This document shows, in pieces, positions 1 to 6,295 of a stretch of 10,245 nt of DNA. A program made the translations under genes and the position numbers. Source of the DNA: Candidatus Aminicenantota bacterium (GTDB lineage: Bacteria; Acidobacteriota; Aminicenantia; UBA2199); contig DAOVIP010000031.1 in NCBI GenBank assembly GCA_030671465.1, positions 1 through 10,245 of the forward strand, given 5' to 3'. Below the pieces are notes generated by a model. The model searched no databases and had not been told where the DNA came from. It was given only the letters and a program-made list of their open reading frames with translations. Numbering within the stretch: position 1 is the stretch's first letter; each line of letters starts with the position of its first letter.

Positions 1-916
1 ACAATCTCTGTATAATCCCCTGCTGAATCATCATGTTGGCATCCAAAATATCTTCCCGTTCCCGGATATTCTCGATGGCCATATCGATGGTTTCAAGCAG
101 GTGATCCCGGGTCTTTGGCAGTATCCCATCCACACCATGATACACAATACCCCGGGGAGACCAGAGGTAATTGGTCACATGATCGCTGGCCAGTTCACAT
201 TGTTTCACCTTCAGTTTTTCAATCAACCTCCGGGTTTCCTTCAAGCGGCTGATTGGAGTAATGGGCTGGAAAGTTCCGGATTGCCATTCCTGGTAAAGCG
301 GGGCAGCTAACACCAAAGACAGGGTTCTCAGGCGGATAAAATCGGGACCTACTTCATTGATGACCCGGGCGGTTCCATCCGCATGTTCCTTCCAGCGGGA
401 TTCACCGCCGATGCCGCACAGCACGTAATAACAGAGTTCAAAACCGGCCTTTTTAGCCACTTTTCCGCCCTTTATCATGATTTCGGGGGTGGCTCCCTTG
501 CGGATTTGCTTTAATATTTGCGGATCTCCGGATTCCAGACCCAGGTGGAGCCGGTTAAGTCCTGCTCTATTCAACGCCTGCAATTCAGAGGGCTTTTTCT
601 TTACCAGGGTCAGGGCCCGGGCATAGCCGGTGATCCGTTCCAGGCCAGAAAATTTCCCACGGATCAGTTTGACGATCTTCAAAATCTCTTCATGACACAA
701 ACTGTCCGAGTCCCCGACAAACACGGTCCGGCTGAGCGGGAATAGCTCGCCCATCATCCCCACATCGGCATTGATTTCATCAAAGGTACGCATTTCATAC
801 CGGTCATGCTTGTACATGCCGCAGAAAGTGCAGTGGTTCCACGGGCATCCTCTTGTCACCCGGAGCAGGGCCGAGTGGGCTTCGCTGGGGGGTCTATAAG
901 GAGGAAAATCATACAT
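1..916 (-). CDS. Radical SAM protein (Elp3/MiaB-like core), 3' end beyond the window
   Basis: The frame is open from the ATG at 916 to the left edge (305 codons, no stop), so only the C-terminus is missing. The N-terminus carries Y-R-P-P-S-E-A, then R-G-C-P-W-N-H-C-T-F-C-G-M-Y-K, giving three cysteines (C24, C29, C32) spaced CX4CX2C instead of the usual CX3CX2C. I recall this spacing and the C-T-F-C-G-M-Y-K signature from a defined group of radical SAM proteins, so these should be the [4Fe-4S] ligands. A G-L-E-S-G stretch further on fits the SAM-binding strand. No accessory B12-binding or TRAM domain is seen. The protein should be a cytoplasmic, oxygen-sensitive enzyme that makes a 5'-deoxyadenosyl radical; its substrate cannot be told from sequence. 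The ATG at 916 has no Shine-Dalgarno but sits 6 nt after a TATAAT. It is divergent from the MBL-fold gene at 1027. Confidence 0.9.
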   Translation of the reverse strand, partial: MYDFPPYRPPSEAHSALLRVTRGCPWNHCTFCGMYKHDRYEMRTFDEINADVGMMGELFPLSRTVFVGDSDSLCHEEILKIVKLIRGKFSGLERITGYARALTLVKKKPSELQALNRAGLNRLHLGLESGDPQILKQIRKGATPEIMIKGGKVAKKAGFELCYYVLCGIGGESRWKEHADGTARVINEVGPDFIRLRTLSLVLAAPLYQEWQSGTFQPITPISRLKETRRLIEKLKVKQCELASDHVTNYLWSPRGIVYHGVDGILPKTRDHLLETIDMAIENIREREDILDANMMIQQGIIQRL

Positions 917-922
917 TAAAAA

Positions 923-951
923 ATTATACACCCAACCGTACCCGAACACAA
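923..951 (-). promoter_or_regulatory. Candidate promoter of the radical SAM gene (leaderless geometry)
   Basis: On the minus strand a TATAAT (928 to 923) lies exactly 6 nt before the ATG at 916, and TTGTGT (951 to 946) lies 17 bp further upstream. The -10 is perfect and the -35 matches consensus at 3 of 6 bases. With standard geometry, +1 would be the A of the start codon. No Shine-Dalgarno precedes the ATG, which fits a leaderless transcript. The spacer is AT-rich, so chance TATAAT matches are not rare. Confidence 0.5.
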
Positions 952-970
952 ACACATTAATATTGATATT

Positions 971-999
971 TTGACATAGGTAATTATAAACCCTATAAT
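971..999 (+). promoter_or_regulatory. Full-consensus sigma70-type promoter for the MBL-fold gene
   Basis: TTGACA (971-976) and TATAAT (994-999) are separated by exactly 17 bp, so both hexamers and the spacer match the housekeeping consensus completely. Predicted +1 is about 1006, inside a run of eight T (1003-1010), leaving a leader of about 20 nt with a modest GAAGAG ribosome site (1017-1022) 4 nt before the ATG at 1027. A start inside a T tract could allow slippage during initiation. The half-palindromic TTAATATTGA (957-966) sits directly upstream of the -35. Confidence 0.85.
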
Positions 1000-1026
1000 G
1001 TGTTTTTTTTGTAAATGAAGAGATAA

Positions 1027-1932
1027 ATGGTAAAAGAAAAGATATATGATTTTATTGATGAGCGGGTGATTGTGATTTACGACCGCACCTTTCCCCTGTA
1101 TATTATTCGGGGAGAGAAAAACTACCTGGTGGATGCCGGGCCCACAGCCAAGGTCCCGGAATTTTTTAAAAAAATAATCCACGTCTTATCCGAAAATGCA
1201 GGACCGGGGCAAAGTAAAATCGATGCTCTTCTGCTTACCCATTCCCACTGGGACCATATCGGAGGAGCATCTTACCTGCAGAAGCGGTTTGATTTCGAAG
1301 TGATGGCCTCGGAGCGGACCGTTGAACTGCTGCGAAAATCAAAGGTCATCCAGCTGATAGACCGAATGAACCAGGGATTCAAGGCCTTAATCAAAAACCG
1401 TTCAGACATTCATTTCACCGGATTGAATCAATTGGGATCACTGACCGGTGAGAGTGAGATTCCGGTGGATAAGGGGATGGAGTTGAAGGTATTCCCGGCT
1501 CCGGGACACACCAAATGTTCCCTGGCCTACCTGCTCACCCCTCAGAAAATCCTGTTCCCCGGGGATGCGGCAGGCTTAATGGAACCGGACGGCACCATCC
1601 GCCCCCTTTTTTTTTCCAGTTATTCGGACTATGAGAACTCCATTCGAACTCTACTGGACCTCAAGGCCGAGGTAATGGCCCTGCCGCACAATAAACCCAT
1701 AAAGGGGAAAATCAAGGTCAAGTCATTTTTAGAGGCTTCGCTCCGAAAAACCAGAGAAGTCCGGGACACCATCCAGGAATACCTGGCAGAAGGTCGGAAT
1801 GCTACCCAGGTATCTGAGCTAATCTATGAACAGGAATTTCCCAATATTTCCTTCATGGGACCCCGGAATATACTGATCATGAACCTGGAATCTATGGTAA
1901 GATCGGTTCTACATGAATTATCTGACGGATAA
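1027..1932 (+). CDS. MBL-fold metal-dependent hydrolase
   Basis: This 301-residue cytoplasmic protein has no signal peptide. It carries the metallo-beta-lactamase signature T-H-S-H-W-D-H-I-G-G (H72, H74, D76, H77). The remaining metal ligands follow in order: H161 (A-P-G-H-T), D180 (F-P-G-D) and H221 (L-P-H-N). This complete set supports a binuclear metal site and hydrolase activity. The C-terminal 60-70 residues after the last ligand are helical and charged, and could form a small winged-helix-like cap as in LACTB2-type proteins (inference). The substrate is unknown; esters, thioesters and phosphodiesters are all possible. The ATG follows a weak GAAGAG site and a consensus promoter, so strong constitutive expression is likely. 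A T9 run in the coding sequence (1607-1615, encoding L-F-F) is slippage-prone. The gene ends 32 nt from the convergent kinase gene and no terminator hairpin separates them. Confidence 0.88.
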   Translation: MVKEKIYDFIDERVIVIYDRTFPLYIIRGEKNYLVDAGPTAKVPEFFKKIIHVLSENAGPGQSKIDALLLTHSHWDHIGGASYLQKRFDFEVMASERTVELLRKSKVIQLIDRMNQGFKALIKNRSDIHFTGLNQLGSLTGESEIPVDKGMELKVFPAPGHTKCSLAYLLTPQKILFPGDAAGLMEPDGTIRPLFFSSYSDYENSIRTLLDLKAEVMALPHNKPIKGKIKVKSFLEASLRKTREVRDTIQEYLAEGRNATQVSELIYEQEFPNISFMGPRNILIMNLESMVRSVLHELSDG

Positions 1933-1964
1933 TAGTCGTTTCGGATTTAGGATTTCGAATTTAT
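1933..1964. repeat. Short degenerate GGATTT/TTTCG repeat between convergent genes
   Basis: The 32-nt space between the two convergent stop codons contains TTTCGGATTT followed by AGGATTTCGAATTT, an imperfect tandem of a unit like GGATTTnG. It includes the palindrome TTCGAA and no hairpin with a T tract. I recall tracts of this flavour between genes in deltaproteobacterial genomes, but only about two degenerate units are present here. Confidence 0.35.
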
Positions 1965-2360
1965 CTATTTACCCTTTCCCAGTACCTCATCCAGTACTTT
2001 TTTCATCTCTTCAATGCGGTAGGGCTTGGCAACCACCCCGGAAAATCCGTACTTTTTATAATCAGCCATAATTGGATCATTTGAATATCCGCTGCTGACA
2101 ATGGCCCGCAACCCCGGATCAACGGCTTTGATAACTTGAACCGCTTCACGGCCGCCCATACCTCCCGGGACGGTTAGATCCATAATAACTGCCTTAAAAG
2201 GTTCTTGGCTCTTCAAGGCACTTTTATATTTTTCAATTGCCTGTTCACCATTTTTAGCCGTTTCTACCGAGTATCCGATCAATTGCAACATTTCTTGACC
2301 CACATCCCGGACCAGTTCCTCATCATCCATAAATAGAATCTTTCCAAGACTGTCTTCCAT
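1965..2360 (-). other. Possible separately translated receiver domain (internal start)
   Basis: Within the kinase gene, codon 826 is an ATG preceded at 7 nt by GAGGAGGT (2375 to 2368), a near-perfect Shine-Dalgarno and far better than the site in front of the full-length gene. Translation from here, in the same frame, would give a 131-residue free response receiver starting M-E-D-S-L-G-K-I-L-F-M-D-D with D886 and K937 intact. The codons before it encode a charged linker. It may be a live internal start (comparable in principle to the short form of CheA) or the scar of a fusion between adjacent kinase and receiver genes. Confidence 0.5.
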
Positions 2361-4835
2361 GTGTTGTACCTCCTCATTTTTCCGTGGCTGATTCCTCTCT
2401 GCAGGAGCAGCCGGCAGGAACAGGGTCACCGTGGTCCCCTCTCCGATGATTGAATCTACCTGAATATCCCCATCATGCTTCTTGACAATCGAATAGGTAG
2501 TGGCCAGACCCAGTCCGCTGCCCCCGGTTTTGGTGGTAAAATAGGGATCAAAAATCCGGGGCAGGTTTTCGCTGGAAATCCCAGATCCCTCATCTTTCAA
2601 GACCATCTTCACAAATCGGCGGGACTGGCTTGAAAAAACACTGTCCGGCCCCACATGATTCTCCAGCCTCACTTCCAGCACACCGCCTCCAGGCATTGAT
2701 TGAATGGCATTCATGACCAGATTGTTGACTGCCTGGGTAAAAAGGCCCTCATCAATTTCAACCGGCCAGACATCTTCCTTAAAACGGAATCGGGAGAGAA
2801 TATTGGAACCGCTCAGGATGAGCCCGATAGACTCCTTTAAATAAGTATCCAGCCGGGTTATTTTTTTTACCGGTACTCCTCCCTTGGAAAAGGTCAGAAG
2901 CTGACTGGTCAAATCCTTGGCACTGATACTGGCTTTTTCACAGGCCTCCAGATGCTTGTAGACCGGACTGCCCTCCTCCAGGGTATGTTTGACAATCGAT
3001 ATATTGCCCAGTATCCCGGCCAGTAAATTGTTAAAATCATGGGCGATACCACCGGCCAGCAAACCGATGGATTCGATCTTCCGGTGTTTCAATAATTCTT
3101 CCTCTACTTTTTTGATTCCGGTGATATCCCGCAGCACAAAAATATGGCCAATGGTCTGTTTGTTCTTATCCCGGATAGGGGAAGCACTGAAATTAATCAG
3201 CTTTTTTTTACCTTTCCGGTCCTGAAATGTACCCTCATCGATCATGACCGGTTTCCGGGTTTCACGGGTAAAGGAGAATAGACCGGTTTTTGCTGACGGC
3301 AGGCTCTGGGTGTCCTGGATCTGAAACACATCATCAACCAGCCGGTTCTGAGCCTCCCCCTGAGTCCAGCCGGAGAGTTCTTCGGCAGCCCGGTTAAACA
3401 TGACAATCTTTCCATTGATATCACTCACCACCAGGCCTTCGGCAATACTGGTCAGGGTAACCGCCAGCCTTTCCTTTTCATTCTGCAAATCCTTTTCGAT
3501 CCGATTCCGCTCGGCAATTTCCCTTGTCAGCAGCAGGTTGGCATTGCGTAGCTCATTTGTCTGCTCGGAAACCAGTTCTTCCAGATGAGACCTGTGTTTT
3601 TCCAGTTCCAGTTCATTTTTTTTAAATTCGGTAATGTCCCGGCTGTAAACCGCCACACTCATCACCTGGCCTCCGGTATCCAAAACCGGGTAAATCCGGT
3701 TATCCAGCCAGAGATCCTCCCGTTGATCAATGTATTGAACCGGCATCCGGCTGTCCAAGGCCTGTTGATGATATTCCCGTCTTTTCTGTTTCAATTCGCC
3801 CTCAAAAAGGTCAAACACATTTGATCCCATGAGTTCGGCTTCGGTTTTACCCAGCCTCAGCACAGCCGTATTGTTGAGGGCAATGATTTTTCCGTCCCTA
3901 TCCAGCAACAGGGCACTTTCGGTGGGGGCATTCAGCAGGGCCCGGGCGGTTTCCTCGCTTTTCCTCAATTCATCCTCCAGTCTTTTTCGCTGAAAAAACT
4001 CAGGGATATCAATGTGGTTTTCCGCAAATGACTGGTTGTAGGGATGGACTTTATACTTTTTGACATAGGACTCTATTTTTGAAGGGGGCGCCATGATAAA
4101 ACGACAGTGTTCATCACCTCTGGCCCGACACTCCAGTTCCACAGCCACCAGGGGAATCCCGAAGCTTTCCTCACACCAGCCGGACGAATAACCACAGTTC
4201 ATGATGCACACCGGAAAATCCGTTGTTTTCCCCTCTTTCATCCACACATCAGCCTCAAATGAAAAGGGGTGCTCATAGAGAAGATAATACTGCTCATCCG
4301 GGGTGGGATTCGAATCTTCAAAAATTTTTACAAAAGCCCACCCGGTATGGGCAAAATGAATTGGACCGGCCGAGAGTTTCTCAATCGGATCGGTCACTTT
4401 CATCTTGGAGTGAAAACTCCTGGCATCTGCCTTGCCAAGGGAATGGGCCAGGTCATAGAGAAAACCAGCGGCTACTTTGCGAGCATTTTCTCGGCCCCGG
4501 TCCTTGTAATGGGCATAGATGGTTTCAAAGAATCCTTTGGACATCGAAGCGGCCCGGACCAGTATGTAACGCTCATCATGAATATCAATGGTGCCTTTCT
4601 CGGGGTTCTCGGATTTGTTATTGAAATAATGCCGTACATACTCCTGGGCCCTGAGAAAAACAGGTCGTAAGATATCCGGTACGGAAACTGTGGTGCAATC
4701 CTGATCATCAATTGCTTCTTTATCAAGAGATCCGGGGTGAGGAGGTTGGCTGCCGCTCAATTCCAAGATAAGTTTCCGATTTTCTTCCCGCAGCCAATCC
4801 AATTCTTGCTTGAGTTTTTTTATGTCGTTATTCAT
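1965..4835 (-). CDS. Hybrid sensor histidine kinase: XylR_N-V4R-PAS-PAS-HisKA-HATPase-receiver
   Basis: This 956-residue protein has no membrane segment, so it should sense a cytoplasmic signal. Residues 1-28 form a coiled coil. Residues about 50-250 match XylR_N plus V4R, the effector-binding unit of DmpR/MopR-type phenol regulators. C210, E233, C236 and C244 reproduce the spacing of the MopR zinc site as I recall it. PAS domains lie at about 293-405 and 455-575, joined by a coiled coil (405-455). The HisKA H-box has H599 in G-I-A-H-D-F-N-N. ATPase motifs follow: N709 (N box), D748-E-G-S-G (G1), F-D-P-Y-F-T-T-K, and G-G-S-G-L-G-L (771-777). The receiver (about 831-956) has D837/D838, phospho-acceptor D886, S914 and K937. 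There is no output domain, so a separate phosphotransfer protein or regulator must act downstream; none is in the window. The ATG lacks a good Shine-Dalgarno. Confidence 0.95.
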   Translation of the reverse strand: MNNDIKKLKQELDWLREENRKLILELSGSQPPHPGSLDKEAIDDQDCTTVSVPDILRPVFLRAQEYVRHYFNNKSENPEKGTIDIHDERYILVRAASMSKGFFETIYAHYKDRGRENARKVAAGFLYDLAHSLGKADARSFHSKMKVTDPIEKLSAGPIHFAHTGWAFVKIFEDSNPTPDEQYYLLYEHPFSFEADVWMKEGKTTDFPVCIMNCGYSSGWCEESFGIPLVAVELECRARGDEHCRFIMAPPSKIESYVKKYKVHPYNQSFAENHIDIPEFFQRKRLEDELRKSEETARALLNAPTESALLLDRDGKIIALNNTAVLRLGKTEAELMGSNVFDLFEGELKQKRREYHQQALDSRMPVQYIDQREDLWLDNRIYPVLDTGGQVMSVAVYSRDITEFKKNELELEKHRSHLEELVSEQTNELRNANLLLTREIAERNRIEKDLQNEKERLAVTLTSIAEGLVVSDINGKIVMFNRAAEELSGWTQGEAQNRLVDDVFQIQDTQSLPSAKTGLFSFTRETRKPVMIDEGTFQDRKGKKKLINFSASPIRDKNKQTIGHIFVLRDITGIKKVEEELLKHRKIESIGLLAGGIAHDFNNLLAGILGNISIVKHTLEEGSPVYKHLEACEKASISAKDLTSQLLTFSKGGVPVKKITRLDTYLKESIGLILSGSNILSRFRFKEDVWPVEIDEGLFTQAVNNLVMNAIQSMPGGGVLEVRLENHVGPDSVFSSQSRRFVKMVLKDEGSGISSENLPRIFDPYFTTKTGGSGLGLATTYSIVKKHDGDIQVDSIIGEGTTVTLFLPAAPAERNQPRKNEEVQHMEDSLGKILFMDDEELVRDVGQEMLQLIGYSVETAKNGEQAIEKYKSALKSQEPFKAVIMDLTVPGGMGGREAVQVIKAVDPGLRAIVSSGYSNDPIMADYKKYGFSGVVAKPYRIEEMKKVLDEVLGKGK
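2361..2375 (-). promoter_or_regulatory. Strong internal ribosome binding site in the kinase gene
   Basis: GAGGAGGT (2375 to 2368) with a 7-nt spacer precedes the in-frame ATG at 2360-2358. It encodes E-E-V in the linker between the ATPase and receiver domains. This is the best anti-Shine-Dalgarno match I noticed in the window. Confidence 0.6.
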
Positions 4836-4862
4836 CTACCGGGTTCCGCTTTTATAGGATAT

Positions 4863-4891
4863 ATTATATAATTTTTTTTTGATTTTCTCAA
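4863..4891 (-). promoter_or_regulatory. Promoter of the hybrid kinase gene with an A9 spacer tract
   Basis: On the minus strand TTGAGA (4891 to 4886) and TATAAT (4868 to 4863) are separated by exactly 17 bp. Predicted +1 is near 4856, leaving about 20 nt before the ATG at 4835 with only a poor GGTAG ribosome site. Nine consecutive A (4880 to 4872) lie inside the spacer; a change in their number would alter the -35/-10 distance. The perfect palindrome TCAATATTGA (4888-4897) overlaps the -35 and is a candidate operator. Confidence 0.7.
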
Positions 4892-4897
4892 TATTGA
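4888..4897. promoter_or_regulatory. Palindrome TCAATATTGA over the kinase -35
   Basis: This perfect 10-bp palindrome overlaps the -35 hexamer of the kinase promoter. A 9-of-10 match, TTAATATTGA, lies at 957-966 just upstream of the -35 of the MBL-fold gene, and the similarity extends to 11 of 13 positions (TNAATATTGATNT). It may be a binding site shared by the two promoters, but AT-rich sequence makes such matches easier by chance. Confidence 0.3.
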
Positions 4898-4907
4898 TGT
4901 CAGCAGA

Positions 4908-5636
4908 TCAAATTTCCATCAATACTTCTGATGCCGGACAATGGATCACCAGATCGGCCATCTCATCCAGAGGAGTGGTATCGATATTGATAATCAACAA
5001 CAAAGACCCGTTCTGCTTGGCCAGCAGGGGGATCTGAGCGGCCGGATTGACCACCAGAGAGCTGCCTACTACCAGAAAGGTGTCACATTCACGGGTTGCC
5101 TGCCAGGCCGTATTCAAAGCCTCCTGGGGCAGAGGCTCCCCGAACAGAACCACATCCGGTTTCAGCAGTCCCCCGCAGCTGCAGAGGGGCGGCAGGATCT
5201 TTTCCAATCCCCGGTAGACTTCATCCATATGATAGCTCCGGTTGCATTCCAGGCAAATAATCCGGCGTGTATTGCCATGCAGCTCGCAAACCTTTCTCTG
5301 CCCGGCTTCCTGGTGAAGACCGTCAATGTTCTGGGTGATCACCTGAAACAGCGTGCCCTGCTGTTCAAGCCTCACCATTGCTTCGTGGGCCTTATTGGGT
5401 CGTGCCGCCTTGATTACCGGATAGCGCTCCTCTTTGAAAAAACGCCAGTAATAGGAGGGATCCTGGTTAAAATACTGAATGTCGGCATACTTGGACGGGT
5501 CATACTTGCTCCAGAGCCCCCCGGCCCCCCGGTAGGTTGGAATTCCGCTTTCAGCCGATAAACCTGCCCCGCTGAACACAACCAGATTGTGAGAATTCCG
5601 GATCAGTTCCTTCATCTGCTTTGTTTTTTCCGACAT
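4908..5636 (-). CDS. cobB: Sir2-family NAD-dependent protein deacylase (sirtuin)
   Basis: Sirtuins remove acyl groups from lysine side chains, using NAD and releasing nicotinamide and O-acyl-ADP-ribose. Numbering here is from an upstream TTG at 5642; the ATG at 5636 is codon 3. The Rossmann part has G-A-G-L-S-A-E-S-G-I-P (25-35) and T-Y-R-G-A-G-G-L-W. Then come T-Q-N-I-D-G-L-H (103-110) and catalytic H122 in L-H-G-N. A structural zinc site uses C130/C133 and C154/C156, the second pair spaced CXC. V-L-F-G-E-P-L-P and V-V-G-S-S-L-V-V-N-P complete the fold. The length (242-244) is normal and there is no targeting signal. The F-Y-x-x-R motif of desuccinylase-type sirtuins reads F-K-E-E-R here, so deacetylation or another acyl preference is more likely. 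The gene begins 8 nt after the glyoxalase II-like gene, in the same operon. ATG is preferred, but TTG is 5 nt after AGGGG and cannot be excluded. Confidence 0.95.
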   Translation of the reverse strand: MSEKTKQMKELIRNSHNLVVFSGAGLSAESGIPTYRGAGGLWSKYDPSKYADIQYFNQDPSYYWRFFKEERYPVIKAARPNKAHEAMVRLEQQGTLFQVITQNIDGLHQEAGQRKVCELHGNTRRIICLECNRSYHMDEVYRGLEKILPPLCSCGGLLKPDVVLFGEPLPQEALNTAWQATRECDTFLVVGSSLVVNPAAQIPLLAKQNGSLLLIINIDTTPLDEMADLVIHCPASEVLMEI

Positions 5637-5644
5637 GACCAACT

Positions 5645-6274
5645 CTACCCCTGAACAAACATGTTGTGTCGTTTTTCATCCCCGATGGTGGTGGGTTCGC
5701 CATGACCGGTGAGAACCACAGTAGCATCCGGCAGGGTATACAGACGTGTCTTGATTGAGAGGATCAGGTCATCCATTGATCCCCGGGGGAGATCGGTCCT
5801 GCCGATGGATCCCTGAAACAGGGTATCACCGGCGAATACCAGATTTTCACTGGACAGGTATAAGCAAATTCCACCGGGAGAATGCCCCGGAGTATGCAAT
5901 ACCTTGAATTCCAGAGTACCCAGATTCAGGAGATCTCCTTCTGCCATGGTTCGATCGGGATCCGGCACCTGCTCGATCTGAAAGCCCCACTGTGCTGCCG
6001 ATGCTTGTGAGTGGGCCACAAAGGGCAGGTCATTCTGATGAAGCAAAAAATCACACCCGAACACTTTTTTTAAAGGGGCAATGGCGCCAACATGATCAAA
6101 ATGACCGTGGGTACCAATTAAAAAGTCGATCCGGAGTCCGGATGCCTCCACTCTCTTCACTATTCGGTCGGCTTCATCACCAGGATCAATGATGGCTCCG
6201 GACTTCGAGCTTTCATCCCCGATTATATAGCAATTGGCAGCAATGGGTCCCACCACCAGGCTTTCCAGAATCAT
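5645..6274 (-). CDS. Glyoxalase II-like MBL-fold hydrolase (YcbL type)
   Basis: This 209-residue cytoplasmic hydrolase has all metal ligands of the glyoxalase II branch: T-H-G-H-F-D-H (H56, H58, D60, H61), H131 in T-P-G-H-S-P-G, D150 in F-A-G-D-T-L-F, and H191 in T-G-H-G-E-P-T. The stretch G-S-I-G-R-T-D-L-P is typical of short YcbL/GloB-like proteins. It lacks the C-terminal helical domain that binds glutathione in classical glyoxalase II, so thioester hydrolysis is likely but the natural thiol is uncertain. ETHE1-type persulfide dioxygenase is less likely on length and motif grounds. The ATG at 6274 has a perfect AGGAGG 6 nt upstream and is the first gene of a minus-strand operon with the sirtuin, whose ATG follows 8 nt after this stop codon. 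The acylphosphatase gene is divergent. Confidence 0.92.
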   Translation of the reverse strand: MILESLVVGPIAANCYIIGDESSKSGAIIDPGDEADRIVKRVEASGLRIDFLIGTHGHFDHVGAIAPLKKVFGCDFLLHQNDLPFVAHSQASAAQWGFQIEQVPDPDRTMAEGDLLNLGTLEFKVLHTPGHSPGGICLYLSSENLVFAGDTLFQGSIGRTDLPRGSMDDLILSIKTRLYTLPDATVVLTGHGEPTTIGDEKRHNMFVQG

Positions 6275-6295
6275 GGTTATCCTCCTAAAGTTCCC

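Noticed and set aside
101..745. Plus-strand open frames at the left end
   Set aside because: The minus strand is open across all 916 bases and carries radical SAM motifs, so these are shadows.
983..988. A second minus-strand TATAAT upstream of the radical SAM gene
   Set aside because: The region 17 bp upstream reads CAAAAA, with no -35, and the TATAAT at 923-928 is better placed.
916..1182. Minus-strand 88-residue frame spanning the divergent promoter region
   Set aside because: It would run through a consensus promoter and the start of the MBL gene; the hydrophobic residues come from AT-rich spacer translation.
4223..4670. Two overlapping plus-strand 133-residue open frames inside the kinase gene
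   Set aside because: They lie antisense to the XylR_N/V4R domain, have no family features or ribosome site, and are explained as shadows of a conserved coding region.
4836..4907. Terminator between the sirtuin and kinase genes
   Set aside because: No stem with a T tract exists on the minus strand; the homopolymer there reads as A, so the sirtuin transcript may run into the kinase gene.
4941..5561. Plus-strand 206-residue open frame opposite the sirtuin gene
   Set aside because: It is antisense to a fully motif-supported sirtuin, and its translation shows no domain and a composition typical of an antisense frame.
5637..5642. TTG at 5642 as the sirtuin start
   Set aside because: It adds only two residues; ATG two codons later is the simpler start, though the AGGGG 5 nt before the TTG keeps it possible.
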